From IMG/VR virus record IMGVR_UViG_3300009370_002293, positions 35,813 to 99,812 of that record: a stretch of DNA of 64,000 bases; one strand, given 5' to 3'. Both the position numbers and the translations under genes were made by a program. Each line of letters opens with the position of its first letter. Positions within the stretch are counted from its first letter, which is position 1. The notes beneath the pieces were generated by a model. It was not told the origin of the DNA and made no database searches. It saw only the letters and a program-made list of their open reading frames with translations. The DNA comes from a virus. Shown here piece after piece: positions 15,165 through 24,329 of the stretch.

Positions 15165-15520
15165 TATTATGGTGGCCAAAAGGTTCAAATCCTTTTAAGC
15201 TCGCTGAGAGAAAACAGTGGAGTTTGGCTTTGGTGAGACTTAATGAGTCAGGGTAGATTTAAATATCTAAAATGGTAGCCCATATCCAAGGCATATACCA
15301 TTAAAGTTCCAGAACGGTTCTTTAAAAAAATCAAGGTTAGTTACCTTGGCGTTACCCCTGCGTGTTGCGGGTTGCTGCTGTAAGAAGTTTTTAGCACATT
15401 TTCTTCACCTGTTAAAAGGTAGGCAGTACGATATGATCGTATCTCGTGTCCCCATTCACTTTAAAATTTGGGCCTCAGAAGAAAGTGGTCATCCCCCCCC
15501 CTGCGGGGGGGTTATCTCTT
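15165..15520 (+). ncRNA. Candidate structured noncoding RNA (run of hairpins)
   Basis: The 467 bases between 15149 and 15615 have no convincing gene but hold at least seven separate inverted repeats in order: 15178-15196 (6 bp, loop TTCAAAT), 15237-15249, 15254-15269, 15271-15302 (7 bp AATGGTA/TACCATT with an inner GCC/GGC), 15332-15348 (6 bp CAAGGT/ACCTTG), 15357-15371, and 15427-15441 (6 bp TACGAT/ATCGTA). A strong GC hairpin follows at 15494-15511. A TATTAT at 15165-15170 could be a -10 box. It is not a tRNA or tmRNA and I cannot assign it to a known family. Strand is inferred from the terminator and the neighbours. Confidence 0.45.
15494..15520 (+). terminator. GC-rich hairpin, probable terminator
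   Basis: Seven C (15494-15500) pair with seven G (15505-15511) around CTGC, followed by TTATCTCTTTATTT. The U-tract is interrupted, so termination may be partial. It separates the candidate RNA from the glycosyltransferase at 15616. Confidence 0.65.
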
Positions 15521-15615
15521 TATTTCCTAAAAGAAAATGGCCATGGCGTATTCTTAACTTTATTAATTTATAATAAATATTTGATTTTATTTTATTTTGA
15601 TTTATTGTTTTTTAT

Positions 15616-16413
15616 ATGGACAACCTGAAGAACGAGAACCTTAAGCCCGCTCTGTCCTTGGATCAAGTCAAGGAGAAAGAGTATAAAATTTTCATAGGTA
15701 CACCTTGTTATGGAGGCATGCTGGCCCAAGAATATGTAAATGGCCTTCTCAATATAACATATCAATCCTTAATGAGGGGCATCCCGATAGAAATTTATTT
15801 AGCTGGAAATGAAAGTCTAATTCCCCGTGGGCGCAACCATATTGTTGCCGAATTTATGGCAAGTAAATGTACTCATTTGCTTTTTATTGATGCGGATATA
15901 CAATTTCATTCAGATTCTATTTTTAAACTTCTTTGCGCAGATAGAGGGGTGACGTGTGGTGCCTACCCCTTGAAAAAGACGCCTATAGAATACGTGATTA
16001 ATTTTCCTAATGAAGCAGAGAGTAACACGAAAGAGGGGTTCGTGGAGGTTACGGATTGTGGGACTGGGTTTATGATGATAAAAAGGGAAACCATTAAAAT
16101 AATGCAGGAGGAATTTCCAGAACTTCATTATACGGGTGATATAGACTGGGGGTATCGATCTGATGTAACTGACCCAATTAAATTAGATTTATTAAAAGAA
16201 AATTTATATAGTCTTTTTGATACCATGCACGACGTCGAGGCTAACAACAATTATTTGTCAGAAGATTTTACCTTTTGTAGAAGATGGCAAAAGTGTGGGG
16301 GCAAGGTTTGGCTTGATCCATCTATTAAGCTTGACCATTTAGGAAAATTTACATACAATGGAGACATCTCAAAAATTATAGATTTTGAAAATTTAGAAAT
16401 TAACGACACATGA
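15616..16413 (+). CDS. GT-A-fold glycosyltransferase (phage family)
   Basis: A 265-residue protein with a nucleotide-sugar-binding layout: KIFIGTPCYGG at 25-35, SLIPRGRNHIVAEFM, and the metal-binding DxD-type FIDADIQF, then TCGAYPLK and a VTDCGTGFMMIKRE segment. This is a phage glycosyltransferase family related to GT2. The sugar and acceptor are unknown; it could glycosylate virion protein, DNA bases or a host surface glycan. It overlaps the dNMP kinase by 4 bases. Confidence 0.75.
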   Translation: MDNLKNENLKPALSLDQVKEKEYKIFIGTPCYGGMLAQEYVNGLLNITYQSLMRGIPIEIYLAGNESLIPRGRNHIVAEFMASKCTHLLFIDADIQFHSDSIFKLLCADRGVTCGAYPLKKTPIEYVINFPNEAESNTKEGFVEVTDCGTGFMMIKRETIKIMQEEFPELHYTGDIDWGYRSDVTDPIKLDLLKENLYSLFDTMHDVEANNNYLSEDFTFCRRWQKCGGKVWLDPSIKLDHLGKFTYNGDISKIIDFENLEINDT

Positions 16414-17021
16414 AAATTATAGGGCTTTCTGGGGTTGCGGGAGCGGGCAAAGACCTGTTTTATGAGTTGCTATCTACACAGACATCATGCAAGAAGTTCT
16501 CTTTAGCCGATGAGCTTAAAAGAGAGATTACCCCATACATAAAAGAAAATTTTGACATTGACCCGACCTCCTGCTCCAGAGAAGAAAAAAACTTAATTAG
16601 ACCAGCATTAGTAAGTCACGGGACTATCAAAAGAAAGCAAACTAAGGGGAGGTACTGGATAGAGAAAATGCAACCCTTATTAAAGGATTTTATTTTCAAA
16701 TCTACACTCACAAATGAAACCCCTGAGTATATAGTCATTACAGACATTCGGTATCATGAGTACCGAAACGACGAGGTAACTTGGTTAAAGAATGAAATGA
16801 AAGGGGATTTAGTCCATATATCCAATTTCACAATGACTCACGGAAAAAGAAAATTCCTTGCACCGGCAAATCAAGAAGAATCGCGGGAAAACCCAAAGTT
16901 ATTGGCTCAAGCCGACTATTTAGTAGAATGGGAGAAGCTTACCGGCGAAGAAACCCAAGTAAAAAACATATTAATTCGTGACGTAATTAAAGATTTTTTA
17001 AAATGGCAAAAAAAAATTTGA
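16410..17021 (+). CDS. Deoxynucleoside monophosphate kinase-like protein
   Basis: A 203-residue P-loop kinase: IGLSGVAGAGKD (Walker A, Lys14) at the N-terminus, FSLADELK, and VITDIRYHEYRNDE, which fits the substrate and lid region of T4 gp1-type dNMP kinases. These phosphorylate dNMPs to dNDPs. It belongs with NrdA/NrdB and dCMP deaminase in raising the dNTP pool. Coupled by 4 bases to the glycosyltransferase upstream. Confidence 0.75.
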   Translation: MKIIGLSGVAGAGKDLFYELLSTQTSCKKFSLADELKREITPYIKENFDIDPTSCSREEKNLIRPALVSHGTIKRKQTKGRYWIEKMQPLLKDFIFKSTLTNETPEYIVITDIRYHEYRNDEVTWLKNEMKGDLVHISNFTMTHGKRKFLAPANQEESRENPKLLAQADYLVEWEKLTGEETQVKNILIRDVIKDFLKWQKKI

Positions 17022-17046
17022 CATACATCAAAAATAATCTTAATGT
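17018..17046 (+). promoter_or_regulatory. Sigma70-like promoter
   Basis: TTGACA (17018-17023), 17-base spacer, TAATGT (17041-17046). It lies upstream of the DUF736-like gene whose likely start is 17055, so the leader would be very short. Confidence 0.5.
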
Positions 17047-17054
17047 ATACGCAT

Positions 17055-17339
17055 ATGAGCGAACAAAAAGAAAGTGAGTGGAGCAAACGTGAAATGGGTG
17101 CCTTTTGGAAGAGGCAGAGTCAACGAGGTCAAAGTTACCTTTCTGGGCATGTAACCCTTAAGGATGATGACGGCACCGAACAAAAAGTGAAGGTTGTTGT
17201 TTTTAAAAACAAAAATCGATCACAAAATGAAAAAGCGCCCGATTACTGCGTTTATTCGTCCACACCACCCCAACAGGAAAGTGGGTCTAACGACCAAGCG
17301 GAGGAGTCCCAAGCGAACTCCGACGAGGATGTTCTCTAG
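17055..17339 (+). CDS. DUF736-like small protein
   Basis: A 94-residue protein: EMGAFWKRQSQRGQSYLSG, then a beta-rich VKVVVFKNKNRSQNEKAPDYCVY, followed by an acidic tail rich in Ser, Glu and Asp. The GAxWKRxxxxGxxYLSG and N-K-x-x-x-x-x-x-PDY elements match the DUF736 family, common on plasmids and phages. I take the second ATG (17055) as the start because the first (17043) falls inside the -10 box. The acidic tail recalls ssDNA-binding-type proteins. Confidence 0.65.
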   Translation: MSEQKESEWSKREMGAFWKRQSQRGQSYLSGHVTLKDDDGTEQKVKVVVFKNKNRSQNEKAPDYCVYSSTPPQQESGSNDQAEESQANSDEDVL

Positions 17340-18418
17340 TGAACTTTTCCGTCAACTTTCCTATAAACTCAGTCTCTTTTGGGCAAGTCTCAAGCTTGCT
17401 CATGAGAGGCTTTTTTGAGCAAGAAAAGTTTCCACCACTTTTCGTTATTGGTGACGTTGATATATCCGCGCAAAATCAAGCAGGTGGATTTAAGGATAAC
17501 ATTAATAAATGTATTAATAAATTCTCTGAACACTCACGCGATACGCCAACTGTAAAATTGTGGCATCTCAATGGTGGTCTTGATTCATTCAGCAAGAAAC
17601 ATACCCTTCTTACCTTTTACGAGCTTGATCAGCCCACAAAGGCTGAAATTAATACGGCTAAAAATTGTGATAATTTAATTTTTACAAGTAGTTACTCAAA
17701 AGAAGTTTTTTCTCAGTTTCAGATTAAAAGTCATGTTATTCCCCTTGCATTTGACAAGTACCATTTTAAAACTTTAGACAAAAAATATTTTGATGATGGA
17801 CGTATAGTTTTTAATTTATGTGGTAAATTTGAAAAAAGGAAACATCACAAAAAAATAATTCAAGCATGGCTTAAAAAATTTGGAAATAACAAAAAGTATT
17901 TTCTCCAATGTACTTTGTTCAACCCCTTTTTAAGTGAAGATCAAAATAAATCCTTTTTTGCCGAATGTTTGGCTGGAAAAAATTATTTCAATATTCAGTT
18001 TTTGGGTCATATGCCTAGTAATGAGGTTTATAACGATTATTTAAATTCAGCTAACATAATCATTGGCATGTCTGGTGGAGAAGGATGGGGTCTTCCCGAG
18101 TTCCATTCCGTTGGTCTCGGCAAACACTCGGTTATACTAAATGCAAGTGGCTATAAAGAGTGGGCAACCGAGGAAAACAGTATACTAATTAACCCTTCTG
18201 GAAAAATTGAAATATACGATGGTATTTTCTTTAAACAAGGTGCCCCATTTAATCAAGGGTTAATCTTTGATTTTAGTGAAGACGATTTCATCTCAGGCTG
18301 TGAGGAGGCTATTAAAAGATTTAATAAGTCACCCATCAACAAAAAGGGTTTACAGATACAGAAAAAATTTACCGTAGAGAACACTCTAGATAAACTTCTA
18401 AAAATTATAAAAGACTGA
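17339..18418 (+). CDS. Glycosyltransferase, GT-B fold (GT1/GT4-like)
   Basis: A 359-residue protein starting at GTG 17339, overlapping the last base of the DUF736-like stop. C-terminal donor-site elements are clear: FNLCGKFEKRKHHKKIIQAW, FLGHMPSNEVYNDYLNSANIIIGMSGGEGWGLPEFHSVGLGKHSV. The G-E-G-W-G-L-P-x-x-E pattern is the GT4 nucleotide-sugar loop. The N-terminal acceptor domain is diverged. One of about a dozen sugar transferases here. Confidence 0.8.
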   Translation: MNFSVNFPINSVSFGQVSSLLMRGFFEQEKFPPLFVIGDVDISAQNQAGGFKDNINKCINKFSEHSRDTPTVKLWHLNGGLDSFSKKHTLLTFYELDQPTKAEINTAKNCDNLIFTSSYSKEVFSQFQIKSHVIPLAFDKYHFKTLDKKYFDDGRIVFNLCGKFEKRKHHKKIIQAWLKKFGNNKKYFLQCTLFNPFLSEDQNKSFFAECLAGKNYFNIQFLGHMPSNEVYNDYLNSANIIIGMSGGEGWGLPEFHSVGLGKHSVILNASGYKEWATEENSILINPSGKIEIYDGIFFKQGAPFNQGLIFDFSEDDFISGCEEAIKRFNKSPINKKGLQIQKKFTVENTLDKLLKIIKD

Positions 18419-18795
18419 TGCCTGTATATATTTTTGAACACCCTGAAACTGGTGAGAAAATTCATGTAACTCAAGGCATGAAAGATGAACACGTATACCA
18501 TGACGAAAACGGACTCCAGTGGAATCGTGTTTTTACATCTCCAAATACCGTAGTTCCAATCGGAGTAAACCCAAATTCCTCAAACGACTTTGTAAATAGG
18601 ACAAAGGACGTTAAAGGTGCCACAATTGGAGAAATGTGGGACTTATCCAAGGAATTAAGTGAAAAAAGAAAAAAAGAAAGAGGTGATGGCATAGACCCAG
18701 TTCAGACTAAGTATTTTAAAGATTACTCCAAGAAAAGAAAGGGGTTAAAACATAAAGACGACCCCTCTGGCAATAAAGGCGATATCTTGATATGA
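18418..18795 (+). CDS. Conserved phage protein, FmdB-like N-terminus
   Basis: A 125-residue protein starting MPVYIFEHPETGEKIHVTQGM, which resembles the PxYxY...G...E opening of FmdB-type zinc-ribbon regulators but lacks all the cysteines. A WNRVFTSPN segment and a basic, Lys-rich C-terminus follow. It overlaps the genes on both sides by one and four bases. Probably a phage protein of unknown role that has lost metal binding. Confidence 0.55.
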   Translation: MPVYIFEHPETGEKIHVTQGMKDEHVYHDENGLQWNRVFTSPNTVVPIGVNPNSSNDFVNRTKDVKGATIGEMWDLSKELSEKRKKERGDGIDPVQTKYFKDYSKKRKGLKHKDDPSGNKGDILI

Positions 18796-20057
18796 GATTT
18801 TCCGTCTTCACCCCGTCACATACCTTAAAAAGGATAGACAGACCCCTTAAATCGCTACAAGAACAATCCTTTAAAGATTTCGAATGGATTGTCTGTCTTA
18901 ATGGGGCTGCCGCATCATCAGAGGCCGAATTGAGCAGTAAGCTTTCATCCAGTGGAATTAAATATAAAATTTTAATTCATACTGAAGATACTGACAAAAT
19001 TGGTTTTTTAAAAAATCGCTGCTGTCACGCAGCCGCAGGTGAAATATTAGTAGAACTGGATCACGACGACGAACTATCCCCTGATTGTCTTGAAGAAATA
19101 GACCTACATGATAAAGAACATAATTCAGACTTTTACTATTCTGATGATATTGACATAGTAGAGTCTTCTGGTGAGTCTATAGCCCCTTACTCAGAAGAGG
19201 GTGGGTGGAGTTATTATAAATGCGCGAGAACGGGCCACACAGCATCCAGCGCGTTCCCACCAGACCCAATCGCGTTTGGTTATATTTGGTACGCCCCCAA
19301 TCATGTTCGGGCTTGGAAAAAAGATTTTTATTTTAAAATTGGTGGACACAATCCTGATATGGATGTTCTGGATGACCAAGAGTTACTGTCTCGTACTTAT
19401 ATCGAAGGCACTGTTACACACATAAAGAAGCCATTATACATATATTGGCGTCATGACGAAAACACTTGTTACGGTGAAAAGAATGCTAAAATACAAGCCC
19501 TAACCAGAGAACTTCACGATTACTACATTCAAAGTCTAGTAGCAAAATGGTGTGATATCAATAACCTCAAAAAAGTTGACCTATGTTGTCACGCATCAAA
19601 ACCTGATGGATTTATCGGTGTGGATAATTACCCCTACGAAGATGTAGATGTGGTTGCTGATTTAGACAAAGAGCCGTGGCCCTTTGAAGATAATAGCGTG
19701 GGGTTATTTAGGTGTCAAGATGCAATAGAACACCTTAAAAACCCATTAACCACAATGAAAGAAATTTACAGGTGTTTAGCTCCACGTGGCTGGGCCTTAA
19801 TTGAAGTACCAAGTACAGATGGACGAGGCGCCTTTCAAGACCCAACCCACGTTTCTTTCTGGAATGCCAATAGTTTTTGGTACTATACAAAAAAAGAACA
19901 GGGAGCATACATCAATTCACCAGTAAAATTTCAACTGAACAGAATCTTAGACTACTATCCGAGCGACTTCCACAAGACCCACCTCATTGCCTACACAAAG
20001 GCGCATTTAGTTAAACTTATTGACGGAGACGTTCCTGCAGGTGGTAGAAATATATAA
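18792..20057 (+). CDS. Bifunctional GT2 glycosyltransferase-methyltransferase
   Basis: A 421-residue fusion. Residues about 1-230 are a GT2 domain: RFSVFTPSHTLKRIDRPLKSL, WIVCLNGA, LVELDHDDELSPDC (DHDD metal site), then YIWYAPNHVRAWKKDFY. Residues about 255-415 are a class I SAM-dependent methyltransferase: VDLCCHASKPDGFIGVD, VADLDKEPWPFEDNSVGLFRCQDAIEHLKN and GWALIEVPS. Together they could add and then O-methylate a terminal sugar, a common way to cap surface glycans. It ends just before the nrdA promoter region. Confidence 0.85.
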   Translation: MRFSVFTPSHTLKRIDRPLKSLQEQSFKDFEWIVCLNGAAASSEAELSSKLSSSGIKYKILIHTEDTDKIGFLKNRCCHAAAGEILVELDHDDELSPDCLEEIDLHDKEHNSDFYYSDDIDIVESSGESIAPYSEEGGWSYYKCARTGHTASSAFPPDPIAFGYIWYAPNHVRAWKKDFYFKIGGHNPDMDVLDDQELLSRTYIEGTVTHIKKPLYIYWRHDENTCYGEKNAKIQALTRELHDYYIQSLVAKWCDINNLKKVDLCCHASKPDGFIGVDNYPYEDVDVVADLDKEPWPFEDNSVGLFRCQDAIEHLKNPLTTMKEIYRCLAPRGWALIEVPSTDGRGAFQDPTHVSFWNANSFWYYTKKEQGAYINSPVKFQLNRILDYYPSDFHKTHLIAYTKAHLVKLIDGDVPAGGRNI

Positions 20058-20090
20058 TTTTTACTTTCCTTCCGTTAAAAAAAATGTAAG

Positions 20091-20096
20091 TATAAT
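20091..20096 (+). promoter_or_regulatory. Possible -10 box upstream of nrdA
   Basis: TATAAT 19 bases before the nrdA ATG in a 57-base AT-rich gap. No convincing -35 at 16-18 bases, so it may be a phage-type or extended promoter. Confidence 0.35.
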
Positions 20097-20114
20097 GTAC
20101 ACGCTTTACGACAG

Positions 20115-22580
20115 ATGAGTTCTCCAAAAATTAATGTAAAAAAAAGAAACGGGCGGCTAGAAAAGATTCAGATTTCCAAGATAAATAAATGCGCTGAACG
20201 TGCTTGCGCTGATATCGAAAATGTCTCTCCTAGTGAAATTGTACTTGATGCCCATGTTCAATTTTACGATAAAATACCCACAAAAGAAATAGACACTGCG
20301 CTAATCCTTTCTACTCGACAAAAAATAGAGAAGGAACCTAATTACTCTTATGTTGCGGCTCGATTACTATTGGGCAATATCCATAAGGAGGTATTTGGGA
20401 GTAGTGTAGATAAAGATGCATTTGACCATCAATATAGACTTTCCTTTATAAGTAACATAAAAAAACTCGTTAAAGAAAATCGACTTAATGAAAAACTACT
20501 GGATTTTGATTTAAAAAAATTATCTGAAAATTTAATTTTAGAAAGAGACTACAAGTTTAAATACTTAGGTCTACAGATTCTTTATGATCGTTACTTTCTG
20601 CATTCTAATGGGCGTCGTCTTGAGTCCCCCCAGTCATTTTGGATGAGAGTTGCCATGGGGCTCGCTATTAATGAAAAGGACAAGGAGAAGAGGGCTGTAG
20701 AATTTTACAATGTTCTTTCTACCTTCAAGCTCTGTTGTTCAACGCCAACCCTTTTTAACAGTGGAAGCCCAAGGAGTCAATTAAGTTCCTGTTATCTTAA
20801 TACCTTCGAAGACAGTATAGATGGAATCTTTGAAGGTGCATGGCAAGAGGCACGTAAATCTAAATTTGCTGGAGGACTTGGTTTTGATGTTACAAATTTT
20901 CGTTCCTCAGGGTCCCATATTAAAGGTACAAACGGTACGTCCAGTGGTCTTGTACCTTGGCTTAAAATTTTCAACGATCTTTTAGTTGCAGTGAACCAAG
21001 GCGGTAAACGTCCCGGTGCTGGATGCGCCTACCTTGAGCCATGGCACTTGGACATTGAGGACTTTTTAGACTTGAAAAAAAATACTGGAGACGAAAGAAG
21101 AAGGTGTCATGATTTAAACACAGCGAATTGGCTCCCTAATTTATTTTTCCAGTACATAGAAAAAAATAAAGACTGGTATTTATTTTCACCATCCGATACA
21201 AAAGAACTACATGATCTTTATGGCGACGACTTTGATAAAGCGTACAAGCTTTTTTGCAAAAAAGCGGATGAAGGAGAGATAAAAAATTACAAAAAAATAA
21301 ATGCCAAAGATTTATGGAAGAAAATGCTTAGAGTGCTATACGAAACAGGCCATCCATGGATGACATTCAAGGATAACGCCAATATTCGTTATTCTAACTC
21401 TCACAAAGGTATTATCCATAGTTCAAATCTTTGCACCGAGATTTTTCTACACACCATTCCGTCCTCCTTCAATGGGGGCACTAAAACGACAGTAGGCGAA
21501 ACAGCGGTATGCAACCTAAGCTCCGTAAACCTTAAAGAACACCTTAAAGAAAACGGCAAACTGGACTTCAAACAGCTTTCGAAGACTATAGCACTACAAG
21601 TACGTATGTTAGATAACGTAATTGACCTGAATTTTTACCCTACTGCAGAGGCTAAAAAAGCGAACATGTTACATCGCCCAGTAGGGGCCGGTACTATGGG
21701 GTGGGCTGACGTATTCCACTCTTATAAACTAAAATTTTCTTCAGACGACACAATTAAGTTTTCAGATGAATTATACGAGTTTATTTCTTATCACTGCATT
21801 CTTAATTCCAGTAAATTAAGCAAAGAGCGTGGAGCTTACTCTACTTACAAGGGGTCTTTATGGGATAAAGATATATTTCCTATAGATACCTATAAAAATC
21901 TTATGGACTATTTAGGTGAAAAACCATTGGTTCATAGAGGGAAAAAGTTCGCTCCTGAAGTTGACTGGAAAACCGTCAGAGGGCATGTTAAAGAATATGG
22001 AATGCGTAATAGTAATACTATGGCAATTGCTCCAACCGCAACCATTTCTTATATTCAGGGGTGCTCTCCTTGTATTGAGCCAGATTTTTCAGTATTATTT
22101 GTTTATGAAAATAAAAGCGGAAATCTAACTATTATAAATGAATGGTTTGTTGAAGAATGTAAAAAGCTAGGTATATGGAACTCCTCGTTCATAGATGTCT
22201 TAAAGTCTGTAGACGGAGACGTAGACCTTTTACCTGATCTACCTGAAGAACTCAAGGAAAGGTTCAAGACCGCATTTAACCAAGACCAATTTAGATTAAT
22301 TGACGGTGCCGCAGCAAAACAAAAATGGATCGATATGGGGCAATCTCTAAATCTTTTTAATAAAAACACATCCCTTAAATATCTAAATGACTTATACTTT
22401 CATGCACGAAAAAGAGGTCTTAAAAGCACCTATTACCTAAGGAATAAAAGTGCGAGCAAGATTGAAAAAGCTTCGTCTGGTGGTGACGATAATAATAATA
22501 ACGCAAGTGATACTAACCCTAATATATCTATTAGTTCATCTTGTTCGATCTTAGACCCTGATTGCGAAAGTTGCCAATAA
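20115..22580 (+). CDS. nrdA: Ribonucleotide reductase class Ia, large subunit
   Basis: Reduces ribonucleoside diphosphates to deoxy forms. The 821-residue protein has an N-terminal ATP-cone (about 3-95), the first redox cysteine in SSCYL of the STPTLFNSGSP region, the radical-site triad in SSNLCTEIF (N-C-E) and a C-terminal DCESCQ tail with the shuttle Cys pair. Late motifs such as MAIAPTATISYIQGCSP are intact. The stop overlaps the nrdB start (TAATG). The Ser/Asn-rich linker just before the tail is typical. Full length, likely active. Confidence 0.95.
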   Translation: MSSPKINVKKRNGRLEKIQISKINKCAERACADIENVSPSEIVLDAHVQFYDKIPTKEIDTALILSTRQKIEKEPNYSYVAARLLLGNIHKEVFGSSVDKDAFDHQYRLSFISNIKKLVKENRLNEKLLDFDLKKLSENLILERDYKFKYLGLQILYDRYFLHSNGRRLESPQSFWMRVAMGLAINEKDKEKRAVEFYNVLSTFKLCCSTPTLFNSGSPRSQLSSCYLNTFEDSIDGIFEGAWQEARKSKFAGGLGFDVTNFRSSGSHIKGTNGTSSGLVPWLKIFNDLLVAVNQGGKRPGAGCAYLEPWHLDIEDFLDLKKNTGDERRRCHDLNTANWLPNLFFQYIEKNKDWYLFSPSDTKELHDLYGDDFDKAYKLFCKKADEGEIKNYKKINAKDLWKKMLRVLYETGHPWMTFKDNANIRYSNSHKGIIHSSNLCTEIFLHTIPSSFNGGTKTTVGETAVCNLSSVNLKEHLKENGKLDFKQLSKTIALQVRMLDNVIDLNFYPTAEAKKANMLHRPVGAGTMGWADVFHSYKLKFSSDDTIKFSDELYEFISYHCILNSSKLSKERGAYSTYKGSLWDKDIFPIDTYKNLMDYLGEKPLVHRGKKFAPEVDWKTVRGHVKEYGMRNSNTMAIAPTATISYIQGCSPCIEPDFSVLFVYENKSGNLTIINEWFVEECKKLGIWNSSFIDVLKSVDGDVDLLPDLPEELKERFKTAFNQDQFRLIDGAAAKQKWIDMGQSLNLFNKNTSLKYLNDLYFHARKRGLKSTYYLRNKSASKIEKASSGGDDNNNNASDTNPNISISSSCSILDPDCESCQ

Positions 22581-23587
22581 TGAAGGATGGACTATTACTT
22601 GGAGAAGAGGTGGCGGGAGTTAACCAAATTTTACCGCATAAACATCACTTAGCATGGGACCTGTTTCTTAAAGGAGTGGCTAATAATTGGTCCCCTTCAG
22701 AAATAAACATGAGTGAAGATGTAGACCAATGGAAAAATGATACTTTGACCGACGATGAAAAACTTTTAGTAAAAAGATGCCTTGGTTTTTTTGCTGGAAG
22801 CGAATCACTTGTTGGAAACAATTTATTGTTAACCGTTGCAAAATGGGTAACTGACCCAGAATGCCGTCAATACATTTTACGACAAGCTTACGAGGAATCA
22901 CTTCACAACTGGACTGTAGTTACATGCTGTGACTCCTATTCACTTAAAGTGTCTGACGTATACGAAGCTTACATTAATGTAGATTCAATAAAAGCAAAGG
23001 ACAATTTTTTAATGGAAATAACCACAGACGTCAATCGTCCTGATTTTAACACGACAACAACGGAGGGGAAAAGAGAATTTTTACGTAATTTAATTAGTTA
23101 CTATATAGTTTGTGAAGGTACGTTCTTTTTTAGCGGCTTCGCTATGCTTCTAGCCCTAGGACGACAAAATAAATTGCCCGGCCTCTCCGATCAAATTAGG
23201 TATACATTACGAGATGAAAGTTTACATATTCAATTTGGCACATATCTAATTAATACCATAAAAGAGCAGTATCCCTCCGTATGGACCAAGAAATTCGAAC
23301 AAGAAACAGTGGAACACATCAAAAAGGCAGTTGAACTCGAGGTTCAATACGCAAATGATGTGCTCCCTAGAGGAATCCTTGGTTTGAATGCGGAAATGTT
23401 TGTTGATTACATGCATTATATCGGTAACAGGCGTCTAGAAGGTATTGGGATTAATTATCGATTTGATAACGACAACAACCCATTTCCTTGGCTCTCTGAA
23501 ATTGTAGACACCGGTGCCATGACAAATTTCTTTGAAAGAAAAGTGAAGGATTACCAAAATTCAGGTACTCTAGAAGACGATTTCTAA
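22580..23587 (+). CDS. nrdB: Ribonucleotide reductase class Ia, small subunit
   Basis: A 335-residue di-iron/tyrosyl-radical subunit. Ligands are visible in order: FFAGSESL (Glu), YEESLHNW (Glu, His), CEGTFFFSG (Glu), and DESLHIQFG (Glu, His). The C-terminus LEDDF is the acidic tail that binds NrdA. Start set at ATG 22580, overlapping the nrdA stop codon; the frame is open to a TTG at 22562 but that is inside nrdA. Translational coupling should give equal subunits. Confidence 0.95.
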   Translation: MKDGLLLGEEVAGVNQILPHKHHLAWDLFLKGVANNWSPSEINMSEDVDQWKNDTLTDDEKLLVKRCLGFFAGSESLVGNNLLLTVAKWVTDPECRQYILRQAYEESLHNWTVVTCCDSYSLKVSDVYEAYINVDSIKAKDNFLMEITTDVNRPDFNTTTTEGKREFLRNLISYYIVCEGTFFFSGFAMLLALGRQNKLPGLSDQIRYTLRDESLHIQFGTYLINTIKEQYPSVWTKKFEQETVEHIKKAVELEVQYANDVLPRGILGLNAEMFVDYMHYIGNRRLEGIGINYRFDNDNNPFPWLSEIVDTGAMTNFFERKVKDYQNSGTLEDDF

Positions 23588-23594
23588 TTTTAAA

Positions 23595-23765
23595 ATGAAC
23601 AAAAAAAGAAAAGCCAAAAATAGATTCAAAAATGAACTAGAGTCTTCAATCGAAGGACTCACAAATGAACGGGAAAATGCGGAAAAAAGAAACGATAAAA
23701 AGCTCGTAAAACTACTTGATCGCCGTTTACTCGAGTGTCGCCATCATTTAGACGCTCTAGAGTAG
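23595..23765 (+). CDS. Small basic coiled-coil protein
   Basis: A 56-residue frame (MNKKRKAKNRFKNELES...) from ATG 23595 to TAG 23763-23765, seven bases after nrdB. Highly charged and helical, with an N-terminal Lys/Arg cluster and two His near the end. Its location directly behind nrdB and its good protein-like composition support a real gene. It converges on the next minus-strand gene with a 9-base overlap. Confidence 0.55.
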   Translation: MNKKRKAKNRFKNELESSIEGLTNERENAEKRNDKKLVKLLDRRLLECRHHLDALE

Positions 23766-24074
23766 GTAGCTGGCTGCTTTCATAGGATTTACTTCTACAA
23801 AAACATTTTCTTGTTTTAATTCAAGCATTTGATCTAAAGTAAACCCCTCAGCCTTAGCCCACCTATAGCGAGGTGGGTTAACTAAGTAAGCTCGTATTTG
23901 AGGGATACCACCAAAAATATCAGACTGTAAATTTAAAAGAATTATAGTTTCGGAAGATTTATTATAAATTATAGCAGTAGTAGGTCTGTCAGTTGCAGCA
24001 ACAGATAGATAAAAATTAAGCCTTAAGCAATCGCTTTTAATTTTATTAATATATTTTTTTAAAATAAAATTCAT
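23757..24074 (-). CDS. Hypothetical protein
   Basis: A 105-residue protein in a short minus-strand island. The sequence alternates beta strands (RLNFYLSVA, TTAIIYN, TIILLNL) with a YRWAKAEGFTLDQMLEL helix. No family recognised. It starts one base from the stop of the Cys-rich gene upstream, so it is co-transcribed with the two genes at 24075-24580. Confidence 0.55.
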   Translation of the reverse strand: MNFILKKYINKIKSDCLRLNFYLSVAATDRPTTAIIYNKSSETIILLNLQSDIFGGIPQIRAYLVNPPRYRWAKAEGFTLDQMLELKQENVFVEVNPMKAASYLL

Positions 24075-24329
24075 TTATCCGTCTTTTATTTTTCTTTTTC
24101 TTTCCTTTAAAAAATCTGGGGTTATAACGAATTCATTTTGACATTTAATACATCTCATTATTTTTTTGTCATTTTTACAATCCACCTTTTTTGTTTTACA
24201 TTCTCTCACGGGGTCACCCCAAAAATTTTCCGTAAATGGACATGAACAATAAGTGGTTACCTTAGAGTTTTGTTCCGTAAGGCGAGCCCTTTTATCTGGC
24301 AAACAGTAAGGACAAGAATAAATGTGCAT
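24075..24329 (-). CDS. Cys-rich zinc-binding-type small protein
   Basis: An 84-residue protein; start chosen at ATG 24329 because the longer frame to 24422 runs far into the neighbouring gene. Eight cysteines in C-x2-C, C-x-C and C-x2-C arrangements (SCPYCLPDKRARL, TYCSCPF, MRCIKCQNEF) indicate two zinc ribbons or knuckles. The C-terminus is basic. Nucleic-acid or protein binding is likely; no family assigned. Confidence 0.6.
   Translation of the reverse strand: MHIYSCPYCLPDKRARLTEQNSKVTTYCSCPFTENFWGDPVRECKTKKVDCKNDKKIMRCIKCQNEFVITPDFLKERKRKIKDG

Noticed and set aside
15178-15196. T-arm-like hairpin as part of a tRNA or permuted tmRNA
   Set aside because: The 7-base loop TTCAAAT is suggestive, but no acceptor stem, CCA, anticodon arm or D-arm can be folded around it.
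15346-15573. Plus-strand frames in the gap
   Set aside because: They run across strong hairpins, including the GC terminator, and encode no recognisable protein; a structured RNA explains the region better.
20792-20974. Minus-strand frame inside nrdA
   Set aside because: Shadow frame; nrdA is intact over the region with catalytic motifs.
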